NCBI GenBank assembly: GCA_023264755.1
Contig: JAHFVB010000222.1
Span: 1-7,958, forward strand
DNA from: Mycobacterium sp.
GTDB taxonomy: Bacteria; Actinomycetota; Actinomycetes; Mycobacteriales; Mycobacteriaceae
Reading direction: 5' to 3'
Length of the DNA stretch: 7,958 bases
Shown piece by piece: positions 1 to 6,246 of the stretch. Both the position numbers and the translations under genes were made by a program. Position 1 is the stretch's first letter; each line of letters begins with the position of its first letter. The notes beneath the pieces are model-generated. The model was given only the letters and a program-made list of their open reading frames with translations, ran no database searches and was not told where the DNA came from.

Positions 1-285
1 GTAGTCCTCGGCGGCCCGGACGGGGTCGAGGTTGGCGGCCAGGGCGACCGCGGTGGACAGCCGGAGGTTCTCGGTGCGCTCTCCGATCGCCGCCAGGATC
101 ACAGGCGGAGCCGACGTCGTGTACTCCAAGCCGTGGTGTTCGCCGATGTGGATGCCGTGGAAGCCGGCTTGGTCGGCGACTGCAGCGGCCTCGACGATGG
201 CCCGGTGGCGCTGCGCTGCGGTCTCGCGCGTTCCAGTTATCGGATCGGTCACCTGATCACCCAGGGTCATCAAACTCAACTTCAT
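1..285 (-). CDS. LLM-class (luciferase-like) flavin-dependent oxidoreductase, N-terminal part
   Basis: The reading frame starts at ATG 285-283 and runs off the left edge of the window, leaving 95 residues visible. It begins MKLSLMTLGD, followed by a long helix (ETAAQRHRAIVEAA), the segment DQAGFHGIHIGEHHG at about residues 38-52, and PPVILAAIGERTENLRLSTAV at about 59-79. This is the first beta-alpha units of the bacterial-luciferase TIM barrel, where members use FMNH2 or F420 to oxidise or reduce small organic substrates; the GEHHG stretch is typical of the family. A Shine-Dalgarno GGAGG lies at 299-295, 9 bases before the ATG, which supports this start. The gene diverges from the HMG-CoA-lyase-like gene and may share its control region. 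The missing C-terminal part prevents a choice between FMN and F420 or between monooxygenase and reductase. Confidence 0.88.
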   Translation of the reverse strand, partial: MKLSLMTLGDQVTDPITGTRETAAQRHRAIVEAAAVADQAGFHGIHIGEHHGLEYTTSAPPVILAAIGERTENLRLSTAVALAANLDPVRAAEDY

Positions 286-321
286 CGCGCGCTGCCTCCA
301 GCTGGTCGTCGGTTGCTTGAG

Positions 322-381
322 ACAATATCAAACGCTGTTTGGTTAAGGAAGTGTATTTACCCGTCGTTGTTTGGTTATTGT
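322..381. promoter_or_regulatory. Divergent promoter/operator region between the LLM and HMG-CoA-lyase-like genes
   Basis: The 118 bases between the two divergent starts are much more AT-rich than the flanking genes. They contain an inverted repeat CAAAC-gct-GTTTG (329-341). They also contain a 12-base direct repeat with one mismatch, GCTGTTTGGTTA (334-345) and GTTGTTTGGTTA (366-377), spaced 32 bases apart, close to three helical turns. TANNNT-type -10 candidates are TATTGT on the minus strand (327-322) and TATTGT on the plus strand (376-381). The layout suggests a bidirectional promoter with regulator sites. Neither the promoter assignment nor the bound protein can be confirmed from sequence alone. 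Confidence 0.45.
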
Positions 382-403
382 GTTCCTTCACGAAGGAGGC
401 GTT

Positions 404-1297
404 GTGATCGACGTGATCGAGGTCAGCCCGCGCGACGGGCTGCAGAACGAATCCGTGCTGCTGCCGACGGCGACGAAGGTCGAGCTGATTCGGCGCGCGA
501 CGGCGGCGGGGGCGCGACGAATCGAGGCCGTGTCCCTCGTGCGGCCCGACGCGGTGCCCGCCATGGCAGACGCCGAAGCGGTCCTGGCTGCCGTGCCACG
601 CCGCGCGGAGGTATCGCTCATCGGGTTGGTGCTCAACGAGCGAGGCTTCACGCGTGCGCAATCGGCGTCGGTCGACGAGATCAACGTCGTCGTGCCGGTG
701 ACGGACACCTTCGCCCGGCGCAACCAGAACGCCGGCGCCGACGAACTGCTGGCGATGGCGGAGCTGGTGGCCGAGAGCGCGGCGCGCAGTGGATTGCCCT
801 GCTCGGTCACCCTCGCCGTAGCCTTCGGCTGCCCCTTCGAAGGCGAGGTCGACCCCGAGCGTGTCGTCGCGTTCGGGGTACGGGTGGCGCGGGCCGGAGC
901 GGCGGAGGTCGCCATCGCGGACACGATCGGCGTCGGAGTGCCGACACAGGTGCGACGGCTCCTCGGTGAGTTACGGGCGGAGCTGCCGGCAACGCCTCTG
1001 CGAGCACACTTCCACAACACCAGGAACACGGGTTACGCCAATGCAATGGCTGCCGTGGACGCCGGAGTCACCCGACGCGACGCCAGCATCGGTGGCATCG
1101 GCGGCTGTCCCTTCGCTCCGAACGCCACCGGGAACATCGCAACCGAGGACCTCGTGTACATGCTGGAGCGCAGCGGCCTCGACACCGGACTCGATCTGCC
1201 GACCCTCATCGAGACCGCGGGCTTTCTCGGCGATGCGCTCGGACGGGCGGTTCCGGCCCTGCTGCCTCGCGCCGGTGGCTTTCCAACGCCGAACTGA
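404..1297 (+). CDS. HMG-CoA lyase family protein (hydroxymethylglutaryl-CoA lyase-like aldolase)
   Basis: This 297-residue protein has the usual length for HMG-CoA lyase, a metal-dependent TIM-barrel enzyme that splits 3-hydroxy-3-methylglutaryl-CoA into acetyl-CoA and acetoacetate in leucine and some terpenoid degradation. Visible family motifs are SPRDGLQNE (8-16; R10 and D11 match human R41/D42), IEAVSLV with E41 (human E72), GCPFEG (142-147), DTIGVG (173-178), HFHNT (202-206; H202/H204 match metal ligands H233/H235), GGCPFAPNATGN with C235 (human C266) and N244 (human N275), then ATEDLVYMLE. The human HCHDT motif is HFHNT here, so the true substrate may be a relative of HMG-CoA. The GTG at 404 is chosen because GAAGGAGG (392-399) lies just upstream; a TTG at 371 is in frame but precedes that site. 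The gene converges on the isomerase-like gene. Confidence 0.87.
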   Translation: MIDVIEVSPRDGLQNESVLLPTATKVELIRRATAAGARRIEAVSLVRPDAVPAMADAEAVLAAVPRRAEVSLIGLVLNERGFTRAQSASVDEINVVVPVTDTFARRNQNAGADELLAMAELVAESAARSGLPCSVTLAVAFGCPFEGEVDPERVVAFGVRVARAGAAEVAIADTIGVGVPTQVRRLLGELRAELPATPLRAHFHNTRNTGYANAMAAVDAGVTRRDASIGGIGGCPFAPNATGNIATEDLVYMLERSGLDTGLDLPTLIETAGFLGDALGRAVPALLPRAGGFPTPN

Positions 1298-1318
1298 TGG
1301 CTACGGAAACGCTCGACG

Positions 1319-1347
1319 GCGCGGCTCCGCGCACCTGACGCTCGTCA
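1319..1347. terminator. Weak stem-loops in the convergent gap (possible terminator)
   Basis: Two short inverted repeats fill the 47-base gap between converging stop codons: GCGCG-GCTC-CGCGC (1319-1332) and TGACG-ct-CGTCA (1336-1347). The second overlaps the stop codon of the minus-strand gene. No T-tract follows on either strand. The position fits a bidirectional terminator, but the stems are only 5 bp and could be chance in GC-rich DNA. Confidence 0.22.
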
Positions 1348-2070
1348 ATCGGCTTTCGAGTGATTGGGGTTCGTCGGTAGCAGACTCTGCAGCACCCGGC
1401 GGTCCAGTTCGAGGCGCTTCGGCACCGTGCGGGCGGTGACGTCCAGCAGCAGCGCCTTGGTCGCACGCAGGGCTGCACGTGGCTTGGCGGCGAGAGCCGC
1501 AGTGCGTTCGGCGACGAGCTGGTCCAATGCGGAACCGTCGGCCACCACCTGTGTGACGATGCCCAGCTCCGCGGCAGCAGCGGCGTCGAATCGTTCCCCG
1601 AAGAGCATCAGCTGCGCCGCACGTTGATGCCCGACGAGTCGGGGGAGCAATAGCGTGGACGCCGCCTCGGGCACCAACCCGAGGTCGACGAACGGCAGTC
1701 GGAAAGTACTCCGGGCCGTGGCGTAAACCAGATCGCAGTGCAGCAGCACCGTGGTGCCCACGCCGACTGCGGGGCCGTCGACCGCTGCGACCAGCACGGC
1801 ACCCAGAGCGGTGAGCGCGGACAGGAAGCGCACGGGCGGTGGATCGTCGCCGAGCGGAGGGTTGGCTTGCATGTCCAGCAGGTCGTTGCCTGCGGTGAAC
1901 GCGCCACCGGCACCGGTCAGCACCACGACGGCGGCGCCGGAGTCCTCCGCGGCGGTCAGCTCGTCGGCCAGGGTCGCGTACATCGCCGCGGTGATCGCGT
2001 TGCGCTTGGCGGGCCGGCACAGACGAATGATGACGACGTCACCTGCGACAGTCACCTCGACGTCGGCCAT
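1345..2070 (-). CDS. Enoyl-CoA hydratase/isomerase (crotonase) family protein, probably isomerase-type
   Basis: This 241-residue protein has the crotonase fold: RPAKRNAI near the N-terminus (19-26), the CoA/oxyanion-hole segment FTAGNDLLDM (58-67), a second oxyanion-hole glycine in DGPAVGVGTT (98-107), then CDLVYA, and FVDLGLVPEAASTLLLPRLVG (127-147). The two glutamates of classical enoyl-CoA hydratase are missing: the GGCELA position reads GVGTTVL and the QPEILLG position reads LPFVDLG. A glutamate does occur in LVPEAAS (E135), where delta3-delta2-enoyl-CoA isomerases of the ECI2/PaaG type carry their acid/base. A double-bond isomerase is therefore more likely than a hydratase. The ATG at 2070 overlaps the upstream stop as TGATG with no strong Shine-Dalgarno, so translation is probably coupled. 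It is the last gene of the dehydrogenase operon. Confidence 0.85.
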   Translation of the reverse strand: MADVEVTVAGDVVIIRLCRPAKRNAITAAMYATLADELTAAEDSGAAVVVLTGAGGAFTAGNDLLDMQANPPLGDDPPPVRFLSALTALGAVLVAAVDGPAVGVGTTVLLHCDLVYATARSTFRLPFVDLGLVPEAASTLLLPRLVGHQRAAQLMLFGERFDAAAAAELGIVTQVVADGSALDQLVAERTAALAAKPRAALRATKALLLDVTARTVPKRLELDRRVLQSLLPTNPNHSKAD

Positions 2071-2243
2071 CAGCCGGACACCGTCATCGCGGGGCCATCC
2101 GGATCGCGGCCTTGGACGCGGTGTAGGCGGACCGCGACCCGCCCGCCGGTCGATGCGAACAGTCTTGCGATGCCAAGGCCGATGCCCTGCGCCGCGCCGG
2201 TCACGACCACGGTGCGGCCGGTGAAGTCGAAGGAGATGTTCAC
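2070..2243 (-). pseudogene. Remnant of a short-chain dehydrogenase/reductase with internal deletions
   Basis: From GTG 2243 a 57-codon frame begins NISFDFTGRTVVVTGAAQGI and continues GLGIARLFASTGGRVAV. This is a good SDR N-terminus with the cofactor motif TGAAQGIG at residues 15-22. A normal SDR has about 250 residues, so roughly three quarters is missing. Just after residue 38 the catalytic motif SAYTASKAAIR (YxxxK) can be read in another frame at 2131-2099, ending at a TGA (2086-2084). The original frame then ends PAMTVSG, which resembles an SDR C-terminus. Pieces of the start, active site and end thus survive without the intervening sequence, as after at least two deletions. The frame starts within the dehydrogenase stop (GTGA) and ends at the isomerase start (TGATG), so the 57-residue peptide may still be translated as a coupling peptide. 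It cannot be an active SDR. Confidence 0.75.
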
Positions 2244-4591
2244 GAGCGTCGGGTGTCTTTCCAGGCGATGTCGCGATCGGTTCTTGGTTCGCCAGGCAGA
2301 CCGAGGACGCGTTCTCCGAGCACGTTGCGCAAGATCTCGGACGTGCCGCCTTCGATGGAGTTGGCCAGCGACCGCAGCCAGGCCTTGCGGATGTCGGTGC
2401 TGCCGTGCACCGCCGTGAAGTGCGGTGCAGTTTCGGCGTAGTCGTCGATCAGCAGCCCGTCGTCGCCGGACAGGTCCACGCAGAGCTCGTAGATGGCCTT
2501 GTTCAGCTCGGACATCTGCAGCTTGGCGATCGACCCCTCCGGTCCTGGCTGGCGGCCGATTTGGGCGGCGGCGCGGGCGTTGGTCAGCCGCGCTGCCTCT
2601 GCGCGGGTCCACAGCAGCATCACCCGCTCCGTCTCGGCCGCGTCGATCCGGCCGGCGGAGAGTGCGGCAGCGAACACGTCGACGAGCTGGCCGATCGGCC
2701 CCGATCCGCGGTCGGCCGGCCGGCCGCCGAGGGAGACGCGCTCGTTGGCCAGGGTGGTCATCGCCACGCGCCAGCCCTGACCGACTTCGCCGAGCACATT
2801 TGCCTTGGGAATGCGGACGCCGGTCAGGTAGACCTCGTTGAACTCGGCCTCCCCGGTCAACTGGCGGAGCGGCCTGACCTCGACGCCCGGGGTGTGCATG
2901 TCGAGTAGGAAGTAGGTCAGCCCGTGATGCTTGGGCACGTTCGGGTCGGTGCGGGCGATGAGGATGGCCCATCGGGCTACATGCGCGAGCGATGTCCAGA
3001 TCTTCTGCCCGTCGACGACGTAGTCGTCACCATCGAGAACGGCTCGCGTGGCGAGCGCGGCCAGGTCGGACCCGGCGCCCGGTTCGGAGAACAACTGACA
3101 CCAGATCTCCTCGCCGGAGAAGCACGGGCGCAAGAAACGGGTCCGCTGCTCTTCGGTGCCGTGTGCGTGGATGGTCGGCAGCGCCATGCCGAGCCCAATC
3201 ACGTTGCGTGCCATGTGGTCGGCAGCCCCCGCGCGAGCCATCCCCAGCTCGATGACGCTTTGCAGTGAAGGATCCAGCCCGCGGCCGCCATGGCCCGGCG
3301 CATAGCTCACGACGGCGAGACCAGCGTCGAACCGTGCTTCCCGGAAGGCTCGGTCGGCTGCGACGTCGCTGGGGTCCGGCACGGGGTGCTCGGCCAAGAA
3401 TGACGCGAGCAGGTCATTGACTTCTGCGGCATCGGGTGTCAGCTCGGAGGCGTCGTCCGTGGGGGCGCCAGGGACCGAAGCTCCCGCGCCGAGATCGAGC
3501 AACCTGGCCAACCGGGCCCGGTACTGGGCCGGTGAGCCGAGTAGCAACTGGCTCGACTTCGCGCGTTTGACGTAGAGCTGGGCGGGGTGTTCCCAGGTGA
3601 ACCCGATTCCACCATGGATCTGGATGTTGTGGGCGGCGCCGCGCGCAAAGGCGTCGGCGGCGACCGAGCGCGCGAGGCTCGCCGCTATCGGCAGGTTTGC
3701 CGCGTCGTGTACTGCCGTCCAGAGGCCATGGTGCACAACCGATCTCGCAGACTCGACGTCGACGAGCATGTCCGCGCAAAGGTGCTTGATCGCCTGGAAC
3801 GAGCCGATCGGGCGGCCGAACTGCACCCGCGTCTTCGCGTAGTCCACTGCCATCGCCAACAGCCGGTCCGCTCCGCCGAGCTGCTCGGCGGAGAGATACA
3901 GGACGGCCAGGTCGAGCGTTCGACGGAGTGCCTCGGCTGCTCCGCCGTCGGTGCCGAGCAGCCGGGCGGGAGCGGCGTCGAATCGCAACTCTGCGAGCTT
4001 GCGGGTGGAATCCATGGCGGTCAGCGCAGTACGTGCCAGCGCCGGATCGGTTCCCTCGATGGCGAAGAGGCTAGGGCCCACCGGCGTGGTCGCGGCGGCC
4101 AGCACCAGCGAGGCCGTCGAGCCGTCGACGACGATGGGGGCCCGGCCGCACACTCGCCATCCGTTGGCCGAGCGCTCGGCAGTGAGACTGGACCGGGACG
4201 GTGCCTGGCCGGCCCAGGCCAGGGTCGCGGTGGTGTCGCCTGTGGCAATGCCGGGTAGGTATTCGCCTGCGGCTTCGGGATCGCCGATCTGCATCAGCGC
4301 CGTGGCCGCCAGGCCGACGGTCGAAAGGAAGGGGCCGCAGAACAATGCGGCTCCCAGCTCCTCGAAGACCACGCCGAGTTCGACGGGCCCCGCCCCGCTG
4401 CCGCCGAATTCGTCGGGTAAGGCCAAGCCGTGCAGGCCAAGTTCACGCGCTGCGCGGGTCCACACGTCCACGTCGAAGCCGGATTCGGACTCCATGAGCC
4501 GACGGATGTCGTGTTCGGTGGACTGCTTTTCGAGAAACCCGCGTACTGCCGCACGTAGGTCTTCGGCGTCCTCACCGGGACTGAAACTCAT
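2240..4591 (-). CDS. Tandem (fused) acyl-CoA dehydrogenase with two FadE domains, FadE34-like architecture
   Basis: This 783-residue protein holds two acyl-CoA dehydrogenase domains, about 1-370 and 385-770, against about 380 for one ordinary subunit. Domain 1 keeps TRVQFGRPIGSFQ (254-266, the FAD-pyrophosphate contact) and IHGGIGFTWEHP (325-336) but lacks the EPGAGSD flavin motif and a catalytic glutamate: LDLAVLYL at the helix-G site and LLGSPAQ at the MCAD E376 site. Domain 2 has the flavin motif CQLFSEPGAGSDLA (498-511), GQKIWTS (528-534), NER with E617 at the helix-G position used by isovaleryl-CoA dehydrogenase, and IEGGTSEI (746-753), but no RxQFG. The halves look complementary, as in mycobacterial heteromeric steroid FadEs and the fused FadE34. 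ATG 4591 is chosen because GAGG (4600-4597) precedes it; an upstream ATG at 4633 lies in a palindrome. It is the first gene of the operon. Confidence 0.9.
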   Translation of the reverse strand: MSFSPGEDAEDLRAAVRGFLEKQSTEHDIRRLMESESGFDVDVWTRAARELGLHGLALPDEFGGSGAGPVELGVVFEELGAALFCGPFLSTVGLAATALMQIGDPEAAGEYLPGIATGDTTATLAWAGQAPSRSSLTAERSANGWRVCGRAPIVVDGSTASLVLAAATTPVGPSLFAIEGTDPALARTALTAMDSTRKLAELRFDAAPARLLGTDGGAAEALRRTLDLAVLYLSAEQLGGADRLLAMAVDYAKTRVQFGRPIGSFQAIKHLCADMLVDVESARSVVHHGLWTAVHDAANLPIAASLARSVAADAFARGAAHNIQIHGGIGFTWEHPAQLYVKRAKSSQLLLGSPAQYRARLARLLDLGAGASVPGAPTDDASELTPDAAEVNDLLASFLAEHPVPDPSDVAADRAFREARFDAGLAVVSYAPGHGGRGLDPSLQSVIELGMARAGAADHMARNVIGLGMALPTIHAHGTEEQRTRFLRPCFSGEEIWCQLFSEPGAGSDLAALATRAVLDGDDYVVDGQKIWTSLAHVARWAILIARTDPNVPKHHGLTYFLLDMHTPGVEVRPLRQLTGEAEFNEVYLTGVRIPKANVLGEVGQGWRVAMTTLANERVSLGGRPADRGSGPIGQLVDVFAAALSAGRIDAAETERVMLLWTRAEAARLTNARAAAQIGRQPGPEGSIAKLQMSELNKAIYELCVDLSGDDGLLIDDYAETAPHFTAVHGSTDIRKAWLRSLANSIEGGTSEILRNVLGERVLGLPGEPRTDRDIAWKDTRRS

Positions 4592-4621
4592 TCGCACCTC
4601 GCGGCCGTCGGGGGGTTCCGT

Positions 4622-4639
4622 CAGCATAACCATATGCTG
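4622..4639. promoter_or_regulatory. 18-bp perfect palindrome in the divergent promoter (candidate operator)
   Basis: CAGCATA-ACCA-TATGCTG is a perfect 7-bp inverted repeat with a 4-base centre. It lies between the divergent starts of the tandem dehydrogenase (4591) and the SDR gene (4694). It carries TATGCT, a TANNNT-type -10 candidate, on both strands (4633-4638 plus, 4628-4623 minus), giving predicted starts near 4645 and 4615. A TetR-type dimer bound here would block both promoters. A TetR gene lies at the right end of the window, but the link to this site is inference. Confidence 0.5.
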
Positions 4640-4693
4640 TTTGATTTGAAGCTGGATCCGCGTCCGCGGGTCCTTTCGATCCGAGGAGCAGGC

Positions 4694-5473
4694 ATGGATG
4701 ACGACATCGATCGGCCGTTGCGGGGGCGGCGTGCGCTAGTCACGGGCGCCAGCCGAGGCATCGGGGCCGCGATCGCCCGCAAGCTCGCCGGGCAGGGGGC
4801 GGACGTCGTGCTGGCGGCGCGGAGCGTGGATGCAATCGAATCCCTCGCCAAGGAACTGGGTGAATCGGGGGTGCGGGCGCTGGCCGTGCCGACCGACATG
4901 GGTGACCGTGCCGCACTGCAAGCGCTGATGGACCGCGTGGGCGAGGAGTTCGGTGGCCTGGAGATCCTGGTGAACAACGCCGGCGTCCTGCCCGAAGCAA
5001 GCCGCGCCGAGAACCTGTCCTGGGATGCCTGGGATGACACCATGGGCCTGAACCTGTCGGCACCCTGGTTCCTGGCTTGTCGGGCGAAGGAGCTGATGAC
5101 CCGTGGGGGAGTGGTGGTGAACAACGCCAGCACCGCCGCGTACTTTCCGTCCCGCGGTCTGGTGGCCTACAACGTCAGCAAGTCGGCGATGGTCATGCTC
5201 ACCAGGGTGCTCGCACTGGAGTGGGCGCGTGAGGGGGTGCGGGTCGTGGGCGTTGCGCCAGGAAAGATCGATACCGAACTGGTCGCCCCGATCGTGGCAT
5301 GGACCGAGAAACACGACATGCCGTTGAATCCCATGCGCCGCATCGGTACCGATACCGAAGTGGCCGACTTGGTGGCTTTCCTGGTATCAGCTCGGGCCGG
5401 GTACATCACCGGCGTCACCATGCCGATCGATGGTGGTGAATTGCTTACTGCTGGTTCGGAACCCGGGCGGTGA
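4694..5473 (+). CDS. SDR family oxidoreductase (classical short-chain dehydrogenase/reductase)
   Basis: This 259-residue protein is a full classical SDR, an NAD(P)-dependent alcohol dehydrogenase or ketoreductase. Motifs in order are TGASRGIG (17-24), NNAGVL (94-99), N120, S146 in NNASTAAY, the catalytic pair Y159-K163 in YNVSK, PGKIDTEL (189-196) and ITGVTMPIDGG (238-248). Strand beta-2 ends in AARS with no acidic residue, and an arginine sits in the glycine-rich loop, so NADP(H) is the likelier cofactor. ATG 4694 follows GAGGAG (4683-4688) with five bases between. An earlier in-frame ATG at 4634 has no ribosome site and lies inside the palindrome. The gene diverges from the dehydrogenase operon, whose own SDR is broken, so this enzyme might have taken over that oxidation step; the overlap in function is only inferred. 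Confidence 0.92.
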   Translation: MDDDIDRPLRGRRALVTGASRGIGAAIARKLAGQGADVVLAARSVDAIESLAKELGESGVRALAVPTDMGDRAALQALMDRVGEEFGGLEILVNNAGVLPEASRAENLSWDAWDDTMGLNLSAPWFLACRAKELMTRGGVVVNNASTAAYFPSRGLVAYNVSKSAMVMLTRVLALEWAREGVRVVGVAPGKIDTELVAPIVAWTEKHDMPLNPMRRIGTDTEVADLVAFLVSARAGYITGVTMPIDGGELLTAGSEPGR

Positions 5474-5653
5474 GCGCTGAGAATGGGTAGCTGTTGCCAT
5501 CCGCGCCCGCCTGTCGGTAGCAGCCCAGAACCACTGTCGCTCGTCTGCAATACTGGCCGGGTCGTAGGTGGCGCCGAGCAGAGCGAGCCGCTCATCGGCG
5601 AGTTCCCAGTCATTGGGCAGCGTGTAATGCGGATCTGTTTGCGGCGTGCTCAT
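5387..5653 (-). pseudogene. Truncated remnant of a class I SAM-dependent methyltransferase
   Basis: ATG 5653 has a good ribosome site, AGAGG at 5666-5662, eight bases upstream. The first 35 residues, especially LPNDWELADERLALLGATYD followed by PASI, match the characteristic N-terminus of actinobacterial class I methyltransferases, which normally continue with an LEVGAGGG-type SAM-binding motif. That motif is absent. After about residue 36 (near 5548) the frame gives unrelated, arginine-rich sequence and ends at 5387 inside the 3' end of the plus-strand SDR gene. The full protein would be roughly 270 residues, so nearly the whole catalytic domain is lost. It lies 55 bases downstream of the PPOX-like gene on the same strand and was probably co-transcribed with it. 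The family call rests on a short stretch. Confidence 0.5.
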
Positions 5654-5708
5654 GAATTTCGCCTCTGTCGAACCGCTGCGGGCATGGCGACGGCGGGCGA
5701 CCGACAGC

Positions 5709-6185
5709 TCACACCCGACTCCGGGCTTGGCCTGCGTCGAACGCATTTGTCACCTTCTGCGGGATGAACTTCAGCGCGACACGACCGGGTGAATCTGCAG
5801 CGGCCGCATGAGCTTCTTGAGCCTGCTCGTCGTCGGGGTCGTAGCGTCGGACGATCTCCCGCAGCACCCACATGACAGTGTCCCGATCCTCGACGACCTC
5901 GGTGACGCCCTTGTAGGACAGGCTCTTGGACTTACCGAATGCCGTGATCACGAGCGACGTGCGCGGATCCCTGCGGACTGCGCGGACACGGGCCCGCGTT
6001 TGCTCGGAGAGCATCCAAAACACCCCATCGACGTGGATGAACGCCTGGGTGATGCCGATGGGATGGCCGTCGCGGTTGGTCCAGCAGAACGTGCATTCGA
6101 GCTGACCGGCGAGTAGTCGTTCGCGTTGGGGCTCGGTGAGTACGAATCCGCTTGCATCTTCGAGAGATTCGAACTTCGTTGCCAT
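5709..6185 (-). CDS. Pyridoxamine 5'-phosphate oxidase (PPOX)-family split-barrel flavin/F420-binding protein
   Basis: This 158-residue protein has the PPOX split beta-barrel pattern: an N-terminal helix (LTEPQRERLLAG, 16-27), strands CTFCWTNRDGHPIGITQAFI (31-50) and VDGVFWMLSE (52-61), the segment TRARVRAVRRDPRTSLVI (63-80) typical of the phosphate-binding region, then SLSYKGVTEVVED (88-100) and a helix with a C-terminal strand. Members bind FMN or F420 at the dimer interface and reduce or bind small molecules. The substrate cannot be told from sequence. Two ATGs are adjacent; the second (6185) is preferred because GGAGG (6195-6191) then has a five-base spacer instead of two. The gene diverges from the AttH/CrtC-like gene and is followed by the methyltransferase remnant. 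Confidence 0.8.
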   Translation of the reverse strand: MATKFESLEDASGFVLTEPQRERLLAGQLECTFCWTNRDGHPIGITQAFIHVDGVFWMLSEQTRARVRAVRRDPRTSLVITAFGKSKSLSYKGVTEVVEDRDTVMWVLREIVRRYDPDDEQAQEAHAAAADSPGRVALKFIPQKVTNAFDAGQARSRV

Positions 6186-6212
6186 CATGCCCTCCGCAGC
6201 CGTCGACCCATA

Positions 6213-6234
6213 CGAATCAAATGTCGTTAGTTTA
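6213..6234 (-). promoter_or_regulatory. Candidate promoter of the PPOX-like gene
   Basis: An AT-rich patch upstream of ATG 6185 contains TAAACT on the minus strand (6234-6229), fitting the actinobacterial -10 pattern TANNNT, with a predicted start near 6222. CATTTGATTCG (6223-6213, minus) follows it and shares TTTGAT with the other two divergent promoter regions. This is pattern matching only. Confidence 0.3.
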
Positions 6235-6246
6235 ACCGTGCGGCGT

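Noticed and set aside
371..403. TTG start at 371 for the lyase gene
   Set aside because: It lies upstream of the GAAGGAGG site, which would then be coding; family members begin close to the IDVIEVSPRDG stretch.
133..969. 278-codon plus-strand open frame over the lyase gene
   Set aside because: Arginine-rich, low-complexity product with no motif, overlapping two genes with clear family motifs in other frames.
388..1029. 213-codon frame antisense to the lyase gene
   Set aside because: Serine/threonine/arginine-rich shadow with no recognisable domain and no ribosome site.
2070..2972. 300-codon minus-strand open frame reaching across the dehydrogenase gene
   Set aside because: Only its last 57 codons resemble a protein (the SDR remnant). 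The rest is arginine/proline-rich and overlaps the well-supported dehydrogenase frame, so it is a GC-rich shadow.
4592..4633. Longer dehydrogenase N-terminus starting at ATG 4633
   Set aside because: No Shine-Dalgarno, it overlaps the palindrome and -10 candidates, and the added 14 residues are not typical of the family.
4736..5314. 192-codon frame antisense to the intact SDR gene
   Set aside because: No domain or start signal; the sense SDR frame explains the coding signal.
5654..5746. Upstream extension of the methyltransferase remnant to 5746
   Set aside because: The extension overlaps the end of the PPOX-like gene, and the ribosome site at 5666-5662 points to ATG 5653.
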